DNA from: Variovorax paradoxus | GTDB lineage: Bacteria > Pseudomonadota > Gammaproteobacteria > Burkholderiales > Burkholderiaceae_C | Assembly: GCF_000834655.1 (NCBI RefSeq) | Contig: NZ_JXQQ01000114.1 | Coordinates: 1 to 45,221, forward strand | Direction of reading: 5' to 3' | DNA: 45,221 nt | Shown: piece by piece, positions 6,945 to 14,181 of the stretch | How the letters are laid out: each line of letters starts with the position of its first letter | Position numbering within the stretch: the stretch's first letter is position 1 | The notes under the pieces: model-generated | Databases searched by the model: none | Told to the model about the DNA's origin: nothing | Seen by the model: the letters and a program-made list of their open reading frames with translations, nothing else | Position numbers and translations under genes: made by a program

Positions 6945-8183
6945 TTATGCGACGGCCGCGCAGGTGGCGATGTAGCGCTCCGACTCCGCCGCGTCCGCGA
7001 ACCACGGGAAGAAGGTGCGCGGGTCGTCGAAGCCGTTGGCGAAGGCGCTCGCGAGCGGCGGCACCCCGCCGGCACTGCCGAGCAGGTTGAGCACATGGGG
7101 CGGCGGCGGTGCGAGCAGCATGTTGGTCCACTGCGTGACCCATTGCGCATAGCCGAACCAGTAGCGGTCGAAGGTCTGCTGCATCCACGCCGCATCGGCC
7201 GCGCCGTCGCCGCGCGCGAGGATGCTCTTCAAATACGTGTCGGCGCACTTGGCCGCGTTGTTGGAGCCCTGGCCCGTGATCGGATCGTTGAGCACCACCA
7301 CGTCGGCTAGGCCCAGCACCTTGCGCCCCGAAGGCAGCGTGGCCACGGGCTTGCGCACGGTCGGCGCGAAGCGGCCCGCGAGGATGCCGTTGTCGTCGGT
7401 CAGTTCGATGTCCTTGCACCGCTCGGCCTCCCACGGCGTGAAGGTCTCGAGGATCGACTTGCTGCGCGCGAGGTGTTCCTCGGACGTTTTCACGTCGGCC
7501 CAGCAGTCCATCGGGCCGCCAGGCACGCCTCCGAACACCATGATCTCGCACGGCCCCGTCGTGGTGAGCGCGGGGAACACGAAGTACTCGCCCACGCCGG
7601 GAATCAGGTTGAAGCACACCGCCGAGAACGGTTCGCGCGGCACCATGCCCTTCACGTAGGTGAGCGCCAGTGCGCGCTGCGGCTTGTCGTAGGGCGACTT
7701 GTGCGCATCGCGCTCGAAGAGCTTCGAGATCTCGCCCTTGCCGCTCGCCACCAGCGTGAGGTCGTGGCTCTGCGTGCAGGCCTCGAGTTCGTCGATGCCC
7801 GCGTCCTTGAAGACGAGCTCGCCGCCCTTCTTCTGGAACTCGTCCATCCACGCCGGGATCTTCACGCGCTGGTCGACCGACTGCGCGCTCGCATGGAGGC
7901 GCGCGGCCCAGTCGATGGCCTTGGCGCCCTTCTGCTCAGGGTGCGGCACGGCAAGGCCGATGCCGTCCACCGTGGGGCAATCGCCCGCCCAGTGGTCCAG
8001 GCCCAGGTCGCGCTCGATCTGCAGGGAGGTGTCGAACATGCACTGGCTCGACATCACCTTGCCGCGGCGGATGTCCTCGCCCGTGCGGTTGCTGAACATC
8101 GTGACCTCGTAGCCTGCCGCGAGCAGGCCGAGCCCCAGTTGCAGGCCCGACTGGCCCGCTCCGACGATGGCGATTCGCTTCAT
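6945..8183 (-). CDS. styA1: StyA1-like FAD monooxygenase (group E)
   Basis: 412-residue stand-alone oxygenase, closely similar over its whole length to the N-terminal part of the following StyA2B. Shared blocks include IAIVGAGQSG, VMSSQCMFD, VASGKGEISKLFERD, NLIPGVGEYFVFPALTT, GPMDCWADVKTS and LNDPITGQGSNNAAK. It has no reductase domain and therefore depends on reduced FAD from a partner, most likely the adjacent StyA2B. The start is set by AAGGAG 8 nt upstream. It is second in the operon, 38 nt after the SDR. The tandem arrangement suggests duplication of one oxygenase followed by fusion of one copy to a reductase. Indole, styrene or thioether oxidation are the family's known reactions; which applies here is inference. 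Confidence 0.93.
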   Translation of the reverse strand: MKRIAIVGAGQSGLQLGLGLLAAGYEVTMFSNRTGEDIRRGKVMSSQCMFDTSLQIERDLGLDHWAGDCPTVDGIGLAVPHPEQKGAKAIDWAARLHASAQSVDQRVKIPAWMDEFQKKGGELVFKDAGIDELEACTQSHDLTLVASGKGEISKLFERDAHKSPYDKPQRALALTYVKGMVPREPFSAVCFNLIPGVGEYFVFPALTTTGPCEIMVFGGVPGGPMDCWADVKTSEEHLARSKSILETFTPWEAERCKDIELTDDNGILAGRFAPTVRKPVATLPSGRKVLGLADVVVLNDPITGQGSNNAAKCADTYLKSILARGDGAADAAWMQQTFDRYWFGYAQWVTQWTNMLLAPPPPHVLNLLGSAGGVPPLASAFANGFDDPRTFFPWFADAAESERYIATCAAVA

Positions 8184-8221
8184 TGCTTTGCTCCTTGATT
8201 GCTCCGATGGGAGCGGTCTGT

Positions 8222-9013
8222 TCAATCCATCAACTGGGGAATGGCGGGCACCGCCTGCTCGGGGCCCATGGCGGCGTAGCCGCCGTCCACCGCGTAGTCG
8301 GCGCCGGTCACGAAGCTCGCGTGGTCCGAGCACAGGAACAGCACCACCTGCGCCACTTCGTCCGGATCGCCGACGCGCCCGAGCAGGTGGAAGGACGCGG
8401 CCACGCGATCGGTCTTGGCGCGGTCGCCGCCGCTCAGGCGCTCCATCACGGCCGACCAGGTCCAGCCCGGCGACACGCTGTTCACCCGGATGTTGTCCTG
8501 CGCCAGGTCCATCGCCATGTTGCGGGTGAGCTGCGCCATTGCTGCCTTGCTCACCGGATAGAGCCAGCGCCCCGTCTGCGCCACGCGGGCCGAGATGCTC
8601 GTGAAATTGACCACCGCCCCGCCCCCGGCCGCCACCATGTGCGGATGCGCGGCCTGCAGCATGGCCACCGCGCTCGCCACGTTCACGTTGAACGAGGTGA
8701 GCCAATCGGCGCGCGGCGACTTGAAGCCGTCGTCCACGTACGAGCACGCGAGGTTGACCAGAAAGTGCACCCCGCCGTGCTGCGCAGCGGCCTCGGCCAC
8801 GCAGGCCTTCACCTGCGCGTCGTCGGTGATGTCGGTGCGCACGAAGCGCACGCCCGCACCCAGCGAATCGGCCAGTGCCTGGCCGTTGTCCGCATCGATG
8901 TCGGCGACCACGACCTTCACGCCGGCCGCGTGCAGCGCGCGCACCAGCCCCACGCCTATCAATGTGGCGCCGCCGGTGACGATGGCGCTCTTGCCTGCGA
9001 GTCCCTTGAACAT
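8222..9013 (-). CDS. Short-chain dehydrogenase/reductase, first gene of the monooxygenase operon
   Basis: 263-residue NAD(P)-dependent classical SDR. The dinucleotide-binding loop TGGATLIGVG is followed by VVADID (an acidic residue at the end of beta-2 favours NAD), then NLAC in place of the usual NNAG, the catalytic serine region FTSIS (~139-141) and Y152-x-x-x-K156. It ends in the usual VDGGY substrate/C-terminal motif. The start has AGGAGA upstream. It is divergent from the AraC regulator by 194 bp and leads the operon SDR-styA1-styA2B-hydrolase. By analogy with indole pathways it could dehydrogenate the dihydrodiol or 3-hydroxyindolin-2-one made after monooxygenation. This role is inferred from context only. 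Confidence 0.9.
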   Translation of the reverse strand: MFKGLAGKSAIVTGGATLIGVGLVRALHAAGVKVVVADIDADNGQALADSLGAGVRFVRTDITDDAQVKACVAEAAAQHGGVHFLVNLACSYVDDGFKSPRADWLTSFNVNVASAVAMLQAAHPHMVAAGGGAVVNFTSISARVAQTGRWLYPVSKAAMAQLTRNMAMDLAQDNIRVNSVSPGWTWSAVMERLSGGDRAKTDRVAASFHLLGRVGDPDEVAQVVLFLCSDHASFVTGADYAVDGGYAAMGPEQAVPAIPQLMD

Positions 9014-9043
9014 GACGCTTGCTCTCCTGGGTAAGTCGATCGA

Positions 9044-9055
9044 CCGATCGATCGG
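9044..9055. promoter_or_regulatory. 12-bp palindrome between the SDR operon and AraC regulator
   Basis: CCGATCGATCGG is a perfect palindrome, 31 bp upstream of the SDR start, embedded in a run of overlapping GATCGA-type repeats (9036-9055). Its position in the divergent intergenic region (9014-9207) makes it a candidate operator. AraC proteins usually bind direct repeats, so the flanking GATCGA direct repeats may matter more than the palindrome. Confidence 0.35.
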
Positions 9056-9207
9056 GCAGGCCGGGCTGGCCTGGAGCCGAACGTTACGAGGGGGCGGGGC
9101 TGTGGAGCGTCCCGCAAACGCAGGCGATGTCCCTGGCGCGCAGGTTTTTGCCGAGGGGAGGTCCGAATTGTGGGTGGGGATGGTTTTTGCTACGGTGCCC
9201 TCGCCCC

Positions 9208-10221
9208 ATGCAAACCGTCACGACCCCCACGTTGCCTCTGCCGCTGCAGCGCTACCGCCTGTTCGAGAGCCACGACATGGACGAGGCACGCGAAAGCGTC
9301 GCCCGCGTGTTCTGCCCGCACGGCCTGGTCATGCTGCGGCCGCGCACCGAACTGGACGCCTGCCACCACAGCGCGCGGCTGAATCGGGACGTGAGCCTCA
9401 ATTACGTGCAGTACGGCCCGGGCGTGCAGATCGATCCCGGGTACCTGCAGGACTTTTTTCTTCTCCAGATTCCGCTGCGCGGCGGTGCGGAAATCCGCTG
9501 CGGCGCGCAGCGGGTGGATGCGACGCCCCGGCTCGCCTCGCTGCCCTCGCCGACCGAGCCGCTCTCGATGCGCTGGGCGGACGACAGCCCGCACCTGATC
9601 GTGCAACTGGCGCGCTCGGCGCTGCACTCGCGGCTCGAATCGTTGCTGCAGGCGCCCGTCGGGCAGCCGCTGGTGTTCGACCTGGGGGTGCCGCTGGACA
9701 ACCCGGCGCTGGCGCCGTTGGTGCATTTCATCGACTACCTGCGGCTGACGCTCGATGCGGGCAACGCACTGCAGGCGGGCAGCCCGTTGGCCGAGCATGC
9801 CGAGGCTTACCTGATGTCCAGCCTGTTGATGTCGGCGGGGCACAACTACTCGCGCGCGCTCGCTGGCGATGCCAAGCGGCGGCTGTTGCCGCGTGTGGTG
9901 CGCAAGGCGCAGGAATACATGGCGGCGCATGCGGATGAGCCGCTGTCGCTGGCCGATGTGTGCCGTGAAGTCGGGTGCAGCGCGCGGGCTTTGCAGGTGG
10001 CGTTCCGGCAGCATGCGGGGCAAGGGCCGATGGAGTTTCTGCGGGAGATGCGGCTCGATCGGGTCCGGGCCGAGCTGCAGGCGTCGGCCGGAGCGCCCGA
10101 AGGCGGCGTGCGCGAGGTGGCGCAGAAGTACGGGTTTCTCCACCTCGGGCACTTTGCGGCGCAGTACCGCGCGCGGTTCGGGGAGCGGCCGTCGGAGACG
10201 CGGGGACTGCGGGCCCTTTGA
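9208..10221 (+). CDS. AraC-family transcription regulator of the monooxygenase cluster
   Basis: 337-residue regulator. The N-terminal ~200 residues form an AraC-binding-like cupin sensor domain (LNYVQYGPGVQID, DFFLLQIPLRGGAEI). The C-terminal ~100 residues form a tandem AraC/XylS HTH (AAHADEPLSLADVCREVGCS, ALQVAFRQHAGQGPMEFL, then YGFLHLGHFAAQYRARFGE), the canonical second-HTH signature. The start ATG at 9208 begins just before the sensor domain. The Shine-Dalgarno sequence is poor, and upstream in-frame sequence is not family-like. It is divergent from the SDR-styA1-styA2B-hydrolase operon and most likely activates it. AraC-type regulators also control indole oxidation clusters (IifR). The ligand is unknown. 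Confidence 0.9.
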   Translation: MQTVTTPTLPLPLQRYRLFESHDMDEARESVARVFCPHGLVMLRPRTELDACHHSARLNRDVSLNYVQYGPGVQIDPGYLQDFFLLQIPLRGGAEIRCGAQRVDATPRLASLPSPTEPLSMRWADDSPHLIVQLARSALHSRLESLLQAPVGQPLVFDLGVPLDNPALAPLVHFIDYLRLTLDAGNALQAGSPLAEHAEAYLMSSLLMSAGHNYSRALAGDAKRRLLPRVVRKAQEYMAAHADEPLSLADVCREVGCSARALQVAFRQHAGQGPMEFLREMRLDRVRAELQASAGAPEGGVREVAQKYGFLHLGHFAAQYRARFGERPSETRGLRAL

Positions 10222-10258
10222 CGTTGGCCAGGGCTTCGGGACCGGCGCAGCCGATGGG

Positions 10259-10286
10259 TGGCGCTTCAAAAATCCGAAGTGCGCCA
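10259..10286. terminator. Imperfect hairpin between convergent AraC and LysR genes
   Basis: TGGCG-CTTC (10259-10267) can pair with GAAG-tg-CGCCA (10276-10286) with a 2-nt bulge and an A-rich loop. A longer-range pair CGTTGGC (10222-10228) / GCCAACG (10283-10289) also exists. It is plausible as a terminator for both converging genes, but it is weak and imperfect. Confidence 0.3.
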
Positions 10287-10312
10287 ACGCCATTCATCAA
10301 ATCGGCGGACAT

Positions 10313-11239
10313 TCACTTTCCAGTCGCCGCCGGTTCGACCCTCGCCAGCAGTGAACCCTGAAAGGCGTCGACCAGAAAGTCGACCATCACCCGCACCTTG
10401 GCGCTGAGGTGGCGACGGCTCGCGTAGATCGCCAGGATGTCGATGGGCGGCATGCGATATCCGGGCATGACCTCGACCAATCGGCCGGCCCGCACGTCCT
10501 CGCCGATGACGAAGCTCGGCTGCCAGATGACGCCCACGCCGGCAAGTGCCGCCGCGCGGGCGGTGTCGCCATTGTTGGCCCGCAGGGCCCAACGCACGCG
10601 CACGGACTCCAGCGTTCCGCCCGGGCCCGCAAACTGCCACTCATCGGATGTCGCGCCGTATGTGTAGCCCAGGCACAGGTGCCGCGACAGGTCCGCGGGA
10701 ACCTCGGGCATGCCGTGGAACGCAAGGTAGTCGGGCGAGGCGCAGACGAGGTTCTGCGATTGGCCCAGGCGCCGCGCGATATGGTTTCCCGACGTGGTCC
10801 GCGAGATGCGGATGGCCAGGTCGTAGCCCTCCTCGACGATGTCGACCACGCGGTCGATGAGCGCGATGTCCAGTTCGACATCGGGATACCTCGCCATGAA
10901 CTTCGGCCACAGCGGTGCCAGCACGAGGCTGCCGAAACTCAGCGGCGCGTTGATGCGCAGGCGCCCACGCGGCTGCAGCGACGCGGTGGTTGCCAGCGCC
11001 TCGGTTTCTGCCACTTCTTCGAGGATCGACTTCGCCCGGTCGAACAATGCTTCGCCCCCTTCGGTGAGCGACAGGCGCCGCGACGTGCGGTTGATCAGCC
11101 GCGTCCGCAGGTGGGCTTCCAGCTCGTTGACGTAGCGCGTCACGTTGGCAGGGGAAGTGTCCAGCGCGTCGGCCGCCTTGGTGAAACTGCCCCGCGCCAC
11201 CACGGTGACGAAGACCTCGTAGGCACGCAATCGGTCCAT
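10313..11239 (-). CDS. LysR-family transcription regulator
   Basis: 308-residue LysR regulator. The N-terminal HTH is MDRLRAYEVFVTVVARGSFT, then AADALDTSPANVTRYVNELE, with the typical linker RTSRRLSLTEGGEALFDRA. The effector domain follows (GRLRINAPLSFGSLVLAPLW). It resembles the subgroup related to CrgA/DsdC-like regulators that often repress or activate a divergent oxidoreductase. I chose the ATG at 11239 (GGAGCC upstream) over a TTG at 11254, because MDRLRAYEVF is the standard family start. It is divergent from an exported alpha/beta hydrolase with two inverted repeats between them, so control of that gene (and the following SDR) is likely. Confidence 0.9.
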   Translation of the reverse strand: MDRLRAYEVFVTVVARGSFTKAADALDTSPANVTRYVNELEAHLRTRLINRTSRRLSLTEGGEALFDRAKSILEEVAETEALATTASLQPRGRLRINAPLSFGSLVLAPLWPKFMARYPDVELDIALIDRVVDIVEEGYDLAIRISRTTSGNHIARRLGQSQNLVCASPDYLAFHGMPEVPADLSRHLCLGYTYGATSDEWQFAGPGGTLESVRVRWALRANNGDTARAAALAGVGVIWQPSFVIGEDVRAGRLVEVMPGYRMPPIDILAIYASRRHLSAKVRVMVDFLVDAFQGSLLARVEPAATGK

Positions 11240-11254
11240 GGTCCGCGGCTCCAA

Positions 11255-11275
11255 TCATTCAGTAAAGCTGAATGA
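11255..11275. promoter_or_regulatory. Operator-like perfect dyad in LysR/hydrolase intergenic region
   Basis: Perfect 8-bp inverted repeat TCATTCAG (11255-11262) / CTGAATGA (11268-11275) with a 5-bp spacer, 16 bp upstream of the LysR start. A half-site variant CTGAATCA recurs at 11310-11317. It fits a LysR recognition site with T and A flanking a dyad. Confidence 0.55.
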
Positions 11276-11303
11276 GTAAACCACTTTTGGGCCCTTTGTG
11301 GAA

Positions 11304-11331
11304 GTGAAGCTGAATCATAAATTCGCTTCAC
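11304..11331. promoter_or_regulatory. Second dyad upstream of the exported hydrolase
   Basis: GTGAAGC (11304-11310) and GCTTCAC (11325-11331) form a 7-bp inverted repeat. The inner GAAT/ATTC pairing extends the symmetry, and a CTGAATCA half-site overlaps it. It lies 28 bp before the hydrolase ATG and is a likely activation or operator site for the divergent LysR protein. Confidence 0.45.
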
Positions 11332-11358
11332 ACCTCAACCAACTCATAGGACCTCGCC

Positions 11359-12306
11359 ATGACAGATACCTCTCCCGCCCCCACCCGCCGTGCGCTGATT
11401 GCCGGCGCAGTCGCGGTCGGCGCCGCACTCACCATGGGCACCACGGCGCACGCCGCAAACGGCGTCGACGCGGTGCCGGGCTTTCGCGCAGCCAGCGCGG
11501 AGGTCAATGGCACCCGCATCAACTACCGTATCGGCGGCAACGGGCCGGCCATCGTGCTGCTGCACGGCTATGCGGAGACCGGACACATGTGGAACCCGCT
11601 GATGCCGCTGCTGGCGAAGACGCACACCGTGGTCGTTCCCGATCTCCGGGGCGCCGGCAATTCGTCCAAGCCCGAGACGGGCTACGGCAAGAAGAACATG
11701 GCCGTCGACATCCACGAACTCGTCCGGTCGCTGGGCATCCGCAGCGTGAGCATCGTCGGCCACGACATCGGCTTGATGGTGGCCTATGCGTACGCCGCCC
11801 AGTTCCCGACGGAGACAGACAAGGTCGTGCTGATGGACGCCTTCCTGCCCGGCATCGGTCAGTGGCAAAACGTCTGGCTCCTTCGCGACCTGTGGCATTT
11901 CCATTTCCACGGTACGACGCCGCTGGCGCTCGTGAAGGGGCGCGAGCGCATCTATTTCGAGCACTTCTGGAATGACTTCGCGGCCGACCCCAAGCACTCG
12001 GTGCCCGAAGCCGATCGCCAGTTCTACGCCAAGGCCTACGCACAGCCCGGCGGAATGCGTGCGGGATTCGAATACTTCAAGGCGTTCGAGAAGGACGCGG
12101 CCGAATTCGCCGAACTGGGCAAGACGCCGCTGCCCATGCCGATGCTGGTCCTGTCCGGTGAGAAGGCCGGCGGAGCGTTCCTGATCGAACAGGGCAAGAT
12201 GGTCGCGACCAACGTGCAGGGCGTGATCGTCAAGGGCTCCGGACACTGGTTGATGGAAGAGGCGCCGGACCAGGTCATCCCGGCGTTGATCAACTTCCTC
12301 GGCTGA
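11359..12306 (+). CDS. Tat-exported alpha/beta hydrolase (epoxide hydrolase/dehalogenase-like)
   Basis: 315-residue protein with a twin-arginine-like signal peptide (PTRRALIAGAVAVGAAL, ending near TTAHA) and an alpha/beta hydrolase fold. The oxyanion HG is in VLLHGYAETG, with PDLRGAGNSSKP, and the nucleophile elbow GHDIGLM has Asp136 where esterases carry Ser. The catalytic His296 is in GSGHWLMEE. An Asp nucleophile is typical of epoxide hydrolases and haloalkane/haloacetate dehalogenases, so an ester hydrolase is unlikely. Export to the periplasm is predicted from the signal. It has AGGA upstream of the start, is divergent from a LysR regulator, and is followed 114 nt later by an SDR on the same strand. 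The substrate is unknown. Confidence 0.88.
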   Translation: MTDTSPAPTRRALIAGAVAVGAALTMGTTAHAANGVDAVPGFRAASAEVNGTRINYRIGGNGPAIVLLHGYAETGHMWNPLMPLLAKTHTVVVPDLRGAGNSSKPETGYGKKNMAVDIHELVRSLGIRSVSIVGHDIGLMVAYAYAAQFPTETDKVVLMDAFLPGIGQWQNVWLLRDLWHFHFHGTTPLALVKGRERIYFEHFWNDFAADPKHSVPEADRQFYAKAYAQPGGMRAGFEYFKAFEKDAAEFAELGKTPLPMPMLVLSGEKAGGAFLIEQGKMVATNVQGVIVKGSGHWLMEEAPDQVIPALINFLG

Positions 12307-12420
12307 GGCCCAATGGACCGCGCCATCGAACAGTGGATGCCAGCCATGTGCCGTGATCGCGACGGCACGGGCAGCAGAACTCGACGGACACGAACTTCCA
12401 ACTGACCAAGGAGAACCCAC

Positions 12421-13212
12421 ATGGACCTTCAACTCAACGGCAAGCTCGCGCTGGTAAGCGGCAGCACAGCGGGAATCGGTTATGCCATCGCGCGCACGCT
12501 GGCCCAGGAAGGCGCAAGCGTCATCGTCAACGGCAGGTCGCAGGCGGCGGTCGACGAAGCGGCGGAGCGCATCCGCTCGGAGACGAACGGCACGGTGATC
12601 GGCTACGCCGCAGACCTCAGCCGCGCCGATGCGGCCGAAGAGGCCGTGCGCCGCCACCCCGGCATCGGCATCCTCGTGAACAACCTGGGCATCTTCGAGG
12701 CCAAGGCCTTCGAAGACATTCCCGATGAAGACTGGCAGCGCTTTTTCGACGTCAACGTCCTGAGCGGTGTGCGCCTCGCACGCCTGGTGCTGCCGGAAAT
12801 GAAGCGCGTGAACTGGGGAAGGATCATCTTCATTTCAAGTGAAAGTGCGGTGCAGATACCGACCGAGATGATTCACTACGGCATGACGAAGACCGCGCAG
12901 GTCGCGGTGTCGCGTGGGCTTGCAGAATCCCTGGCCGGCACGAACATCACCGTGAACAGCGTGCTTCCGGGCCCGACGAAATCGCGCGGCGTCGGCGACT
13001 TCGTGGAGGGCATGGCGCGATCGAGCGACAAGAGCTTCGAGCAAGTCGAGGCAGAGTTCTTCGACCATGTCCGCCCAACGTCGCTGATCAAGCGCTTTGC
13101 CTCGCCGCAAGAGGTGGCCTCGCTCGTGGCCTACGTGGCCAGTCCCCTCGCGTCGGCGACCACGGGCGCTGCCCTTCGGGTTGACGGCGGCGTCGTCAAG
13201 AGCGCCTTTTGA
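12421..13212 (+). CDS. Short-chain dehydrogenase/reductase
   Basis: 263-residue classical SDR. It has the glycine loop SGSTAGIG, then VNGRS after beta-2 (Arg suggests NADP preference), NNLG, the catalytic serine at FISSESA (~139-140) and Y153-x-x-x-K157 in HYGMTK. The C-terminus is VDGGVVKSAF. The start is set by AAGGAG 8 nt upstream. It lies on the same strand as the preceding exported hydrolase and is probably co-regulated by the LysR protein, although the 114-nt gap leaves room for its own promoter. It converges with the roadblock/GTPase operon. The substrate is not predictable from sequence. Confidence 0.9.
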   Translation: MDLQLNGKLALVSGSTAGIGYAIARTLAQEGASVIVNGRSQAAVDEAAERIRSETNGTVIGYAADLSRADAAEEAVRRHPGIGILVNNLGIFEAKAFEDIPDEDWQRFFDVNVLSGVRLARLVLPEMKRVNWGRIIFISSESAVQIPTEMIHYGMTKTAQVAVSRGLAESLAGTNITVNSVLPGPTKSRGVGDFVEGMARSSDKSFEQVEAEFFDHVRPTSLIKRFASPQEVASLVAYVASPLASATTGAALRVDGGVVKSAF

Positions 13213-13281
13213 CGAAGGCGCGCTGAACGCGACGACGAGACCGGGCTCGCTCGCCGGCAGTGCGCCGTCGCTGTCGCTCGA

Positions 13282-13641
13282 TCAGACTGCCAGCCCTTGC
13301 TCCACGTCCTGCGTCTTGCGGCGCGCAAGCGCGAGGTTCGACTTCGACTTGTCGAGAACCAGGTAGACGAACAGGCCTTCGTGCTTGTTCAACGGCCGGA
13401 TGATGTGGTACTGGCGGCCGAGCGTGATGAGGATGTCCTCGATCACGTCGTTCAGGCCGAGCGCCTTCATCGTCTTGAGCTTGGCGCGCACCACCTCGGT
13501 GTTGCCTGCGGCGGCCACTTCCAGGTCGACGCCGGAACCGATCTGCCCCAGGACCATGCCGCTACCGGAGTCGACCAGCGCGGCGCACAGCGCGCCGTCG
13601 ATCGTCATCAGTTCGTCCATGGATTGCTTGATATTTGCCAT
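13282..13641 (-). CDS. Roadblock/LC7-domain protein
   Basis: 119-residue single-domain protein of the roadblock/LC7 superfamily. It shows the characteristic start MDELMTIDGALCAALVDSGSG (a sensor-like beta-hairpin), then a helix with AAAGNTEVVRAKLKTMKALG, and VIEDILITLGRQYHIIRPL plus a VYLVLDKSKSNLALAR end strand/helix. Roadblock proteins pair with small Ras-like GTPases as GAPs or scaffolds (for example MglB with MglA). It is the last gene of the minus-strand operon with a second roadblock gene and a GTPase. No signal or membrane segment is seen. The cellular process is not evident from sequence. Confidence 0.82.
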   Translation of the reverse strand: MANIKQSMDELMTIDGALCAALVDSGSGMVLGQIGSGVDLEVAAAGNTEVVRAKLKTMKALGLNDVIEDILITLGRQYHIIRPLNKHEGLFVYLVLDKSKSNLALARRKTQDVEQGLAV

Positions 13642-13730
13642 CGGAATCTTTCGTAGTCCATCGCCCTGAGGATCGGCCGGCGCCCGGGCGAGTGATGAGC
13701 GTCAGCCGTTTTTTGAAGAAGGGAAGCGGT

Positions 13731-14114
13731 TCAGGCGCGCTGCAGCGCAAGCGTCGCCAGCTTGGAGAAGTACAGGACCTGGCCGATCACGGCCTCCTTG
13801 CCCGCCACCACGCTCACGATCAGGTCGATCTCGGCGTGGCGGGCCTGCAGCATCAGGATGTGGCCCGAATCGGTCTCGATCGCGACGTTCTCGCACTGCC
13901 CGAGTCCGCTCTCCACGCCGGCCACCGCGCCGAGCGCGGCCAGCGAGCTCGCGATGGCCGACATGCGCGCGACCTGCGCCGTGTTTTCCGCGCGCGCGGC
14001 CAGTTCGAGACCGTCCTCGGTCGCGATCACGACGGCCTTCACGCCCTTGATCTCGCGCATGAGCGTGTTCACGGCCGTCTCGGCGGCGTCCTTGATGCGG
14101 GGTGCGATGTTCAT
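13731..14114 (-). CDS. Second roadblock/LC7-domain protein
   Basis: 127-residue roadblock/LC7 protein. An amphipathic N-terminal helix (RIKDAAETAVNTLMREIKGV) is followed by the core KAVVIATEDGLELAARAEN, AQVARMSAIASSLAALG and GHILMLQARHAEIDLIVSVV. It is clearly different from the neighbouring roadblock protein (different length and core), so the operon encodes two distinct partners rather than a recent duplicate. It lies between the GTPase gene and the other roadblock gene. It is likely to form homo- or hetero-dimers that act on the small GTPase; this is inferred from family and operon. Confidence 0.83.
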   Translation of the reverse strand: MNIAPRIKDAAETAVNTLMREIKGVKAVVIATEDGLELAARAENTAQVARMSAIASSLAALGAVAGVESGLGQCENVAIETDSGHILMLQARHAEIDLIVSVVAGKEAVIGQVLYFSKLATLALQRA

Positions 14115-14181
14115 GTGGCTGGGGATCCGGCGTTGCGAGGAGAGAAGGAAGAAGACGAAGAAAGGAGCGGCGTCGTCGTGC

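Noticed and set aside
5048..7195. Long minus-strand open frame of 715 codons over the monooxygenase genes
   Set aside because: It is an Arg/Ala/Gly-rich shadow frame of styA2B and styA1. The recognised motifs are in the other minus-strand frame.
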